Below are positions 21,549 through 31,300 of a DNA stretch of 64,000 bases, piece after piece. The position numbers were made by a program, and so were the translations under genes. Under the pieces are notes generated by a model, which did not search any database, was not told where the DNA came from, and saw only the letters and a program-made list of their open reading frames with translations. This DNA is from Mesaphorura yosii (Eukaryota; Arthropoda; Collembola; Poduromorpha; Tullbergiidae), in assembly GCA_009869945.1 (NCBI GenBank), contig WIXG01000278.1, forward strand, positions 1 to 64,000, in the 5' to 3' direction. Position 1 is the first letter of the stretch. Every line of letters starts with the position of its first letter.

Positions 21549-21850
21549 ATGCCAAGACCTCGCAAGAGCGAAGGTGCTGGGCGCGACCACGACCTTATCG
21601 CATTTTTGATAATGATGGCAACGTTTTGGGTGTTCCTTGCTCTTGGTCAAATCCAAAGCGAGACTTCATCAAACGCACGCTACCACCACCCGGGCCAAAT
21701 AAAGACACACAGGAGCTGCTTCACCAATACCAATTTTCTAGCACGCTAAGACCGGCAAATGTGGGGTTTTCAACAGCATGTGAGCCTGGATTCTTTCGTG
21801 CGAGCAATAGTCAACGCATTCCAGGGATTGAATTGGTCAACTTACTGGAA
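21549..21850 (+). pseudogene. Decayed small peptide precursor 2
   Basis: An open frame from 21549 encodes a basic start and a hydrophobic segment (LIAFLIMMATFWVFLALGQI) closely like that of precursor 3 (TTLILATFWMFVTSWVHC). The part matching the conserved tail, ACEPGFFRASNS at ~21775-21815, lies in another frame, and its end matches the GW-W motif only in a third frame; the second Cys is not conserved. No convincing intron joins these pieces, so at least two frame changes are likely and the copy appears dead or erroneous. An AATAAA at 21935 shows it may still be transcribed. A small unrecognised intron could change this view. Confidence 0.55.
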
Positions 21851-22294
21851 TCACGAGTGAATACGATGGATAGTCATTTCCGCATTTTATTAGTACGTAC
21901 TTTCAACTCGTTGCTAATTATTGTGGTTAGCCCGAATAAAATATACGAACGGTCACCAATAAATCGAAATCGTTGAACTGTAGAACACGAAAGACGTTTT
22001 CGAGTAAATAAGGGATTGCCTTATCGTCACTGTTTCCTGATAAAACTTCTCAGCATGATGATTGGTGGTGCTTCAAGAATACATACCCTCATTGAGTTTG
22101 TGGTCTTAACTAAAGTGCAATATGCGTGCATGCTGAAGGAATTCAGAGAAATTGAAACTTGTCACCAATATTAACGGATATGGCTTAATAAATACGACGA
22201 ATCCTGCGGAGCTTGCTCTAGTCCCTTTTCCTGCATAGTTTGTCTTCTGTTTGGTATTAAGCCTTAAAACAGCATCAAATCCGTGGGCCCCTCC

Positions 22295-22546
22295 ATGTGT
22301 CCGTCGGTGCAAAGCACCAGTGCTGGCCGTGGGCTAGGTTTAGCTACGACTTTGATTCTAGCTACATTTTGGATGTTCGTGACCAGTTGGGTTCATTGTC
22401 AGGAAGACGAAGTCAGCGATTTCGATTACGAGACACAGGACCCGGTGCTTCAAGCTGCTGCGGCGTTTTCTTCGGAGTGCGGGTATGGATACTTTCGGAC
22501 AAGCAACGGAGAATGCAGCCGAGGATGGAGCTGGAGTCTTCATTGA
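22295..22546 (+). CDS. Small secreted peptide precursor 3 (C-terminal CxRGWxW type)
   Basis: Single open frame of 83 residues with no intron seen. A Ser-rich start precedes the hydrophobic signal segment (ATTLILATFWMFVTSWVHC), then an acidic propeptide-like stretch (QEDEVSDFDYETQDP), then an Ala-rich turn and the tail ECGYGYFRTSNGECSRGWSW. The tail shares C-x3-G-x-[FL]-R...G-x-C-x-R-G-W-x-W with precursor 1 apart from local spacing, and its hydrophobic segment is near-identical in character to precursor 2. A poly(A) signal at 22640-22645 follows closely. The two tail Cys would form one disulfide loop of about ten residues. Function unknown. Confidence 0.65.
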   Translation: MCPSVQSTSAGRGLGLATTLILATFWMFVTSWVHCQEDEVSDFDYETQDPVLQAAAAFSSECGYGYFRTSNGECSRGWSWSLH

Positions 22547-22910
22547 ACACATTACAAATCGTACTGGAGCAAAAAGGCAAAGTTTGCTTCAGGCTGCTTT
22601 GAACTCCTTTGCTTATAATCACAAGAAATTACAACCTTGAATAAAATGAAAATGTTAGTAACTTGGAAACTTCAAGACTCAAATTATACAAGTAACCGGA
22701 GCAGACTCTTGCACAATTCCATCACCTGAGCTGATAAAAGGGAATTATCCATGTCAATTACGGTTGCAGGTGGCAAAAGTCAGTACCAGAGAAGTTGAGC
22801 GTCGGTTTTTGTTTTATTTTTGTAGTCACACCAGACTTGTGTTAGATCTTCAGGTACGTTGTATCTATTTGGTGCTGGATACGGATCCGGATCGATATCG
22901 AGTACCGAGT

Positions 22911-24056
22911 ATGGACTCCGATTTAGAAGACGTTGTGACCAACAAAATCTGGTGCGGCCAGAAATGTCGCTTGCCACCACGACAGGTTCCTCATATCAAG
23001 CTTTCGAGTGACAGCACACCGGACCGCCTCAAGATGGGACCGCTGCTTGGCTACGGCAAAGTGCATTCGGCTCGGTCAAGACTAGCAAGACAAACCTACG
23101 TGTGGGGGCACGGGAAATCAGTTTATTGCGCGTGATTCAGCATCCAAATGTGGTGGAGCTATTTGAAGGTACGAATCACCGAAGATCGTCTGCTTGGTCC
23201 TGGAACAATGCGATGAATCCCTCCATGCGTTGCTGGTTCGGAGAAATTGTCCGTTCAGCGAAGTTCAGATGGCATACGTGGTGAGGCAGGTCGCGGCGGC
23301 TTTCGCGTACATCCACAAGGATGGTAGGGGACGGGGAAGGTTCGAACCCCAACTCATCATACCCAATACAATTTACGAATTCCCCAGTTCACGTTCACAG
23401 TCACATTTATTTCTGCACAGAGATTGCTCATCGAGATCTCAAACTTGAGAATATTTCGTGCAAACGAGATGCAAATCCACAACCAAACGAACTAACTGGC
23501 AGTGACAAGCCGGATGATGACCCAAAATCCGTTTTTGGGACCATTAAGCTGAGTGATTTTGGACTTGGAGCTTGTCGCGGAGCTCCAAGAACCAGCAGTA
23601 CGCTCACTTGCTGTTGCGGCACGCCAAAGTATATGGGTAACCTAATTTTTGGAGACAACTTTTCATGGCACTGCAATCATTGGATCGCAAGAGGATTTTC
23701 TTCTCGCAGCGCCTGAAGTACTCGCCAAGCAGTCGTACACTCAACAATGTGACAATTGGAGCCTCGGAGTTGTGGTCTTTTATTGCCTGACTGGAATGCC
23801 ACCATTTTCAGGCAGAACACAAAAATATGTGCTGTTCCAGATTCAGATATCGCAAGTTACCTTGACCGGGGCGGTGTGGTTTGCGTTCTCGAAAGGAGTC
23901 AAAGCACTGATTAAAGGAATACTGGCCCTTAATCCCGAGGAGCGGCTCACGGCTGATGAAATCCTGTGTAAATCATGGACCAACCAAGTTACAGTCATGC
24001 GCCTTCCTCGCAAGATCTCGAAATCAAAATTGTTGAGTAAAGCCACAGATGCATAA
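22911..24056 (+). pseudogene. Ser/Thr protein kinase-like gene with two frame changes
   Basis: Exonic segments are 22911-23323, 23421-23636 and 23710-24056, with GT-AG introns between them. Kinase landmarks in order: GPLLGYGK...AFGSVK (Gly loop), AREISLLRVIQHPNVVELFE, LVLEQCDESLHALL, VRQVAAAFAYIH, AHRDLKLENI (catalytic loop), LSDFGLGACRG (DFG), CCGTPKYMAPEVL (APE), CDNWSLGVVVFYCLTGMPPF and NPEERLTADEIL. Within the first segment the frame changes by one base inside the Gly loop (~23057) and again near ~23180, and no intron fits. The stretch that should carry the VAIK lysine between the loop and helix C is missing. The later exons are open and well conserved. So this is either a recent pseudogene or an assembly with two base errors plus an unusual N-lobe. 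Closest group cannot be named; CAMK/ULK-like kinases look similar. AATAAA near 24127. Confidence 0.7.
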
Positions 24057-25572
24057 GCTTGTTTTCAGTAAACTCACGACAAAATTCGCCTTGCTGCATC
24101 CCAGAAGAAGTATGAACATTGAGTATAAATAAAATTCTAACTTGAGCTTCATCAATTGCATCATTTTAATTCGCTTGTGAGGTGAGATGCTCAATGGAAG
24201 TCGTCTGCCTGGTCTTTGAACAAAGGCAGGGTCATTTCGCTAAGGGCTCAGGCCGGAGTTACAAGTGCCAATGCCAATGCAGTCCTTCATCCGGCCATCT
24301 GGCACAAGGGGAGAATCAGACATTGATTTGATTACCCATTCATGCTGTGCTGTGTTGTGTGATGTGTTGTCGACGTAAAAGCCGAGTCCCTCAAAACACT
24401 TGCACTTGTCACAAATCACAAAATATTGCTGCTACCATTTAGAAATTGGTTAAAAGAGAAATCTGATGCTGAGCTAACAATATTGCAAGTCGCCGTATGG
24501 TCGCTTTTAGTGAGCTTTTCATTAGATTTAAATGAGAAATGGATCAGCATGTAAGCCAAGCACCGGCACTGGCTTGGGATTGACTCAGAGGGATTAGCAA
24601 TATGTGAAGTGAACTAACAGCTGGGCAGTTCAGTTCAATAGACTACTTAACTGGGCTGTTGTGAGGTGCGTCAAATGCTGGTGCTTTGCTGATGCTTTGC
24701 TGGTCCTTGCGTCATGCAGCAGGGCACGGCCAGTGCCCAAATCACTCAATACTAAATGGCTGACTGCAATTGTAAGATAACTAATGCATTGCTCGAAAGT
24801 TTGTCCATAAATCATGATTAATTGTACCCATTTAAGTCTGTGGCTGTTATCAGTGTCGAGATCAGTTAGTATAAAGTAATTAAAGTCTTGGGAGTTGTAG
24901 TCAGTGACTGGGAAAGACATTTTCCTGAGTCTTGGCCGTAATAGAAGCCTTTCGAGAGGAAGAACTCGTTAGCTAGCAAAGTGCTAGTGAAATGATTCAA
25001 TTTTCTCTCCGCGAATGTCTTCCTACATTGCAAGAGTGAATTCTCCGATGGGACGAGCTGAACCCGTGCAAGAGTGTCGAGTCGAGTCGTTGCTCCCGAT
25101 CCGGTGAATGATACCGCTCACTTTCTCTGTACCTTTTACACTTGCTGCGTGGTGCAGGCTGCGGGTGGCGTGTGCCGAGCGTGTGCCGCATTTGTTATTG
25201 GTAATTGGTTGGTTGAGGTTTACGTAAGAGTCCGCCCATGAATATCCGTTCATACAAACCCACAATAACAACCTGTCACTTTGCACTTTGCAGCAGCACG
25301 AGAAGCAAGGGCTGCTAAATACCCGGGATTCGGAGTGAACCCCGCACTCGCTCGCTGTAGTTTTATCATCTCGTCAGAGTACTGCGGTTCACTTCATCGT
25401 GAGCACTTGCTGCATCCGCCTCCACCTGCTTTCATCATCTCCCTTCCTTCCAACTGAAAACTGACTGCAGCGAATTCTCAAGTGATCACACAAAATTGTG
25501 CGGTTCTTGACTTGAAAACGACATTCCGAAGTCTTCACGGTGTTTTAGTGTCATTTATGGCTGTGAAATATT
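24057..25572. other. Intergenic: upstream region of the bHLH gene
   Basis: About 1.5 kb holding the kinase-like gene's 3' end (AATAAA near 24127) and the promoter and 5' UTR of the bHLH gene. A GC-richer, pyrimidine-rich stretch just ahead of the coding start (25290-25450) probably holds the transcription start. No other gene seen. Confidence 0.45.
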
Positions 25573-27270
25573 ATGGAAACATTTCCAATACAACATTCAC
25601 AAATTGTGCAAGCTCCGTCTCTACCGTCTTCACTCATGACAATTGGTGGCTTAATTACTCAAGTCAACGCAAGTGTGGACATTAAACCAATCGTTACTGT
25701 TACGCTCCCGTCATCGTCATCTGCTTTTCAAGCACGTTCTCCATTTTCTTCTGCAGCAGCAGTGGTTCATAAACTTGATCCGGAATCAATTTGCTCACCA
25801 ACTGAAATGTTTACCGGCTTGAACCAGGGTTCGGGCATTCAAATCAATCCATCAGGATCCGTGCCGGTGCCCGTCATGTCATTTAGTGGTTCTGGTGGGC
25901 CACATCATCCAATGAGTTCGGCGCATCCCGGGCCCGGCCAGGCAAATCCTCACGCGCACCGTTTCCACCCGTACAACATGAACCTCAGTGGCGGAGGTGG
26001 ACTGGCGAACAAAATGAACAGTTTTCTCGGATTTCCCCCGCTATCCGGATTTGAAAGTGATACCAAACGATTGCTGGATCTGCAACCGGGACATCTGCCA
26101 CCAGCTTCTCACCATTTCCGTGTAAGTGGGAGTGGAAGTGGCAGTTCCAGCTCGATGCCTCTTCAAAGATATCGTCTACACCGTCGTTCGTCCGACAACG
26201 AAAATAATGACCTTGAGGAGAAGGATGATGACGACGACGCCGAGAACGAGGACAATGCAGGCGGTGACGATGATGATGAAGACTCAAAATGTGAGCTCGA
26301 TGTCGGTCGCGAGCGTTCATCATCAACCACAACTTCGGGGAGTGCGAGTGTAACGAGTGATAGTGAAAGTAATTACGTGCTGTCACCACCCTCTTCAATG
26401 ATACTGAATCCCAGCGACTCAGTTCCTGCAGTGTCGACAGCCAGCGTCCGCCTATCTTATCTACAAACTCATAATTCAAAACTGTCTTTAATGTCTGGTG
26501 AAAGTTACATCCCCGGCGATGAGAATAATAAGCCCGGCTCCGTGCTTCATGGCAGCGGCAACGTACATGCAAGTGCGTTCAGTGCTGCTGGAGGAGTTTG
26601 TCATGGCCCTGGCAGTACGCTGGGCCTGCCAAATTTATCATCGGGCAACGCAAATTTGGAATCGACACGCAAATCTCCAAGCAAACTGAACAAAATGAGC
26701 ACAAATTCAATGTCCAGCTCGACAAAGAAGAATCGGCAGGGCAAAGCCGTGCGCCTGAACATCAACGCACGTGAACGACGAAGAATGCACGACTTGAACG
26801 ATGCGCTGGACGAACTTCGAAGCGTGATTCCTTACGCTCATTCACCTTCAGTTAGAAAGCTGAGTAAAATTGCGACACTTTTGTTAGCCAAGAACTACAT
26901 TTTGATGCAAGGCAACGCGCTGGAAGAATTGCGACGAATTATCGCGTATATGAACCAAATCGGAGGGATTCCGATTCCAACGCCGGCGACGATGGCGTCG
27001 GTGGGCGATAATCTGGTGGTTGCAAGCACGACTGCAGCGAGTGGAAGTGTTTCAGCGTCACTGTCCAGTCCTTTAGCTCCATACGCAAGAATTACGAGCA
27101 GCAACGTAGCGTCCACAACCACAACAATGAGTTCGCTCATGCAAGCAAGCTACGGAAATGCTAACAACAATAATAGCACAAAAGATGGGCGTTGTGGAGG
27201 CAAGAGCAGAATCCGGTCTCCGTTAGCCACCTCGTTTCCAGCCTCGCAGTCTCAACAAAGTTCGAGCTAA
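25573..27270 (+). CDS. Oli / BHLHE22-type bHLH transcription factor
   Basis: Single-exon gene of 565 residues. The bHLH domain spans about residues 394-462: basic region [16 protein letters not shown], then [20 protein letters not shown], the second helix with [20 protein letters not shown] and [44 protein letters not shown] and AKNYILMQ are the signature of the Olig/Beta3 group, and the segment after helix 2 resembles BHLHE22/BHLHE23 more than OLIG1-3. In flies the single relevant gene is Oli. These factors bind E-boxes and direct neuronal identity, often as repressors. Flanking regions are low-complexity: Ser/Gly/His-rich N-terminus, an acidic D/E stretch at ~214-243, and Ser/Thr/Asn-rich C-terminus. 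Lack of introns is common in this group. Start is the first Met of the frame. Tandem AATAAA signals at 27411 and 27415. Confidence 0.93.
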   Translation: METFPIQHSQIVQAPSLPSSLMTIGGLITQVNASVDIKPIVTVTLPSSSSAFQARSPFSSAAAVVHKLDPESICSPTEMFTGLNQGSGIQINPSGSVPVPVMSFSGSGGPHHPMSSAHPGPGQANPHAHRFHPYNMNLSGGGGLANKMNSFLGFPPLSGFESDTKRLLDLQPGHLPPASHHFRVSGSGSGSSSSMPLQRYRLHRRSSDNENNDLEEKDDDDDAENEDNAGGDDDDEDSKCELDVGRERSSSTTTSGSASVTSDSESNYVLSPPSSMILNPSDSVPAVSTASVRLSYLQTHNSKLSLMSGESYIPGDENNKPGSVLHGSGNVHASAFSAAGGVCHGPGSTLGLPNLSSGNANLESTRKSPSKLNKMSTNSMSSSTKKNRQGKAVRLNINARERRRMHDLNDALDELRSVIPYAHSPSVRKLSKIATLLLAKNYILMQGNALEELRRIIAYMNQIGGIPIPTPATMASVGDNLVVASTTAASGSVSASLSSPLAPYARITSSNVASTTTTMSSLMQASYGNANNNNSTKDGRCGGKSRIRSPLATSFPASQSQQSSS

Positions 27271-27767
27271 AGATAAATTGGGCCGCTAAATTCTAAATTG
27301 TGTATCAAAGCAATAATACTTTAATTAAGGATGAATACAATTTTCCATTTTAGTCGAGTTCTAGTTGCAAGCACTGATCCCACTCCATTCTTAATACTTA
27401 AATACGAGCAAATAAATAAAATTGTCATATTCACGCTTGCGTTGGGAAAATCCGAGAACTTTGAGCTTCAGATCATTAACACGGGCTGAAAGCGAGGATG
27501 ACAACTTTGGTTCCTGGAAAACCAACATGAGGAAATTCTTCATGTGTTTGCTTTTGCATCGAGCTGCAGTTGACAGTTTTCCTGGTGCGAGTTGTTGACA
27601 TCTAATTTACGGTGGAATTTTATGCTGCAAACTATTTATAAACTTGGTTTACTAGACACGACTAGGCTATTAAATATCGACGACTATTCAAGGTTTCCAT
27701 TCAGTGTTGTTGCTAAGCAGGGAAGGTTTTAAGCCATTTCGGGCCAGGTTGAGGTTATCTGTTCAAA
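27271..27767. other. Intergenic, no gene seen
   Basis: bHLH 3' UTR up to the AATAAATAAA at 27411-27420, then ~350 bases ahead of the FN3 gene. Nothing recognised. Confidence 0.5.
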
Positions 27768-28351
27768 ATGAAGTGCATGTCGCTCACCGGTAAGAAGTGT
27801 TTTGCATGGAGCATGCTTAATTGATGATGGGCAACTTGATCTTGCTTGTGGTTGGCTTCTAGTAATCTTGAGCCCAGTCCTCATGTGGTCATTCGTGGAA
27901 ACCGCCATTATTCTTCCACCAAAGCTGAAACCAAATACTCCGCTGATCGAGAAACCGATTATGCAACCAATCAAAGTCACGGGCAAAACAGCAAGCTTCG
28001 CCGTGGAAATCCCAGTCATAACTTCTTCCGGTTCTGGAAGAAACCAGCTACAATTAAAGCCTTGTCGCGGCGGAGGGAACCATTACGTCATTCAGTTGGC
28101 GAAGGTGAAAGGAAATGAAATCAAATGGGCAGTCTTCCGTAATTTCAAGCAAACAGACGAAGGTGAGCTGAAGGAGAGTGAAGTGGGCTTGCTCCTTAAA
28201 ATGTATCTGAATTTATTGCTTAGGATTCGCGATTGGAACACTGAAACCGGGCACGACGTACTTGCTGCGAGCTCAGTGCATTTTCAAATACAATGCAAAA
28301 CCGCACTCTGGAGAATGGAGCGATCCAATTGAGTTCACAACTTTACCGTGA
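27768..28351 (+). CDS. Small secreted single fibronectin type III domain protein
   Basis: Three exons, 27768-27789, 27863-28162 and 28224-28351, giving 149 residues. The 22-base first exon encodes MKCMSLT; splicing to exon 2 completes a signal peptide (MKCMSLTVILSPVLMWSFVE). The mature protein is one FN3 domain: Pro-rich A-strand region (LKPNTPLIEKPIMQPIKVTG), YVIQLAKVKGNEIKWAVFRN as the C/C' strands, then LKPGTTYLLRAQCIFKYNAK (the Leu and Tyr core positions of FN3 strands E/F) and SGEWSDPIEFTTLP as strand G. Exon 1 is short, so the start rests on the reading frame, good donor and acceptor and the resulting signal peptide. Family members with a lone FN3 domain are not assigned a function here. 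AATAAA at 28428. Confidence 0.68.
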
Positions 28352-31300
28352 GGGAACGTAATAGCGATAATGAGCGCGCACTTGACTATTGATCCTTCAA
28401 CAGTAAGCGAGAACTTCAAAGAAAGTGAATAAAACGAGAAGGGTTGCAATGAATCATCTTTAACTGGATTTTCTCTGTGTTCAATGCCTAAACTCGTTCA
28501 CACTTGACTCAAAACCCCGGCTTCCCTGGCTCATAAAATTATTTTCAGAGTAAACGGAGGCGCTCTGATGGAAGCTAAAAATGATTACCGGATTGCATAA
28601 TATTCTTCTAGCACTTTCACTTGCAGAGATGCACTATCTCATTCGACGGCTGAAGTCTGAAGCTTAAACCGAGCCGCTAAGGCTGAACTGATGAAAGGAT
28701 GAATCACTTTCTTTTCGGTTCACTTGTCCATACCATTTTTATTCTTTCTTTCATCTTGAACGAGGCGCAAATTGTATTTGCGTTACACATTCGCATTCAT
28801 TCGCTTCATGCCGTGTCCGTTCATCCGCACGTAATTTTATTTCGAGCCGCGTCAGGCTTGGAGCGGAGTAACTAAAATTCAATCTGAGCAACTGCATGAA
28901 ACAGCGAGAGAAAGAGAAAGGAGGGTGTTGTGTTAGCTTTAATTTAGTTTCACGGACATTGGATATTGTTAAATAATCCAATCTATTTGTTCTTTCTGTA
29001 GACTTGTTCCTGTATTTTTTTAAAATGTGCGTGGGATTCGTATCGGGTGTCCAAGGTTAGAAGTGAAGATTAGCAAGATTAGCGAGGCAGTTTTGAGGAA
29101 TTGGGCCTTGGATTGCATATGCCATGTGCACGTTTTTGCCGATTAACCGAATGAATGAAGGGGAAGTATCGAAGCGCCGAATGGTTTCACCCGGACAGAT
29201 TTCAATTACTTAATTCGCCGCCTCTCGACGAATGTGGGTTTGGATATGTGCTCAAGTTTCATCCAAATGCTGCAACTTTTCCGAAGATTGTCAGATTTTT
29301 ATTTTCTGTTAGCAGAAATTGCTGAGCGAGAACGATGAACGGGACGAGCGAGAGCGACAAGAGATAGTTGATGATGCTGATCAAGTTTGGGTTGGAGCTG
29401 TCTCTTTTGTATAAGTGTACGATTCGGGACAGTAAATCATTGCTCAATTCAATTTCTTAGACCTGTGGCCACTTTTCCAATATGCCTGAGAACGAGAAAC
29501 AGACAGATTTGTAAGATTTCTTCCAGTTCTTGATTCTTCTTTCGCTACTCGAGTGAATTGTGTTTACGGTTGAACCTAATTCAAAATAACACACCAAAAT
29601 GTAATTAAGAAATCAAAACAAGTTCTTTTGTTAACGAAGTAACTTTTTGGTTTGCGTGGATGCCACCAGACCTAAGATCCGAAGGATAAACACTTTTTCA
29701 GGAGGAATCTTGAAAGAAATGTGCAACCACAACTGAAAAGACGAAAACAAAGCGATTAGGAAACAGGAAAACAAGACTGGGGAGAAGCAGAGAGAATGGA
29801 AGCATTTCGCCAGGATTACATTTGTGGAAAACTGATGAAATTGTTATGTTCCAGGAACTGTGAGAGGAATAATGACGAGATTTATTGATGTCGACAAGTG
29901 AAAGTGAGCATGAGTAACTTTGTAACATGTAACGAGGCAAAACAAATAAAAGGCAGGAACCTTTGTCTAAAGTGCATCAGACTGGAGTTCTTTCCTTCCT
30001 GAATCCGCAGGCGAATTCATATATGAGATCCAGTCCTCGCTCTCGCCTTTGAAACAGAACACCGATTAGTTCCGCCGAAATCGGCATTCGCGCTTTTGAT
30101 GAAGCCGTTTCGTGTGCACGAGGCACGATTTGCATTTTAAAGGCCCAAATTGGATAATTATCTACAGCAGCAACGTTTGTCAGTTTAACTGTGGTGTGGT
30201 ATAATCTCATGTTTATTTTGTCATCGAAGCGTTTCGTCACCATGAAAAGGATAAGACGTCAGGCGTCAATGCATTCATTGGCTTTGTGGCCGAAGGCCGT
30301 CACTGTGCGTCACCATCCGACCGAGATAACTTAATCATGCCCATGAAGAGTGGAGAAGAGACACAAAATGGGATTCGGGCTTGTGATCCTATCATTATCA
30401 TGATGATCGTACAAAAGTACGACCGCCGAGTCAAGAAGACCCAACATCCTGAAACTCGTTGGACTTCCTTCCATATCCGGAATTTGAGCCGAGTCGAGGG
30501 TGCTTTGCGTTTGCTCTGAATAAAATGTAACAAACCGAGACGAGACAGGAACGGAAAAGTTATCGCTTTGCTGTCATCAATGAATAACAAATTAGGCATA
30601 TCCTCATCCTTCCTCACTTTCACTTTGACTTTGTTATTCGCTTTCGAGCCTCGCAAGCTCACGCTCGCGGCTCGTGCTCTCGTTCATGCATGGCATCTCC
30701 CCTTTCGAAACTAATTTAATAATGATCGGTCACTACGCACCAAACTAAAGCGTCTCATCCATATTTATGGAAATCAGCACAGATTTCTAGATCCTCGAAT
30801 TTCGGAAGTCATACGCACGCTGCACGCACGCGAGTGCAGATATCGCTCACCGTACTTCTTAATTAAAATTTATCACGCTCCAAATCTGGAGTCTCAAGCA
30901 ATTTTAAAAATGAATCCGCTTGCTTGCCGTCGCCACGTTTGCCCTTTTCAATCAAACAAATGGATTTCTGCAACCAGCCAAAGTGCAGGCACTGGATGAA
31001 GATGAGAAGTAGTTTGAACCCGCCATCAAAACATTTCATTTTTCGTGACACACAGAAACGAAAGAGTGTCATAATAAAGATGATGAATACCACCAAAGTA
31101 TCTCTGAAGTGAATCTCTGCACCACCGCTGCCACTTCCACAATTTCCACTGCACTTGTTCTGCATGCTGAAGCACAACCAGAGTAAGAACAAGTCATGCC
31201 GGTTTGGGTCTGGCGAGGGTGCATAATAAACCCATTTAGCACTTCTCGTTCGCACGAGATAAAATGTCGCAATGTACAAATGCGTTTGTAACCCGAAACA

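Noticed and set aside
25985-26572. 195-codon open frame on the minus strand across the bHLH gene
   Set aside because: It mirrors the low-complexity Ser/His/Asp codons of the bHLH gene and is full of His and Arg runs with no family resemblance; a shadow frame.
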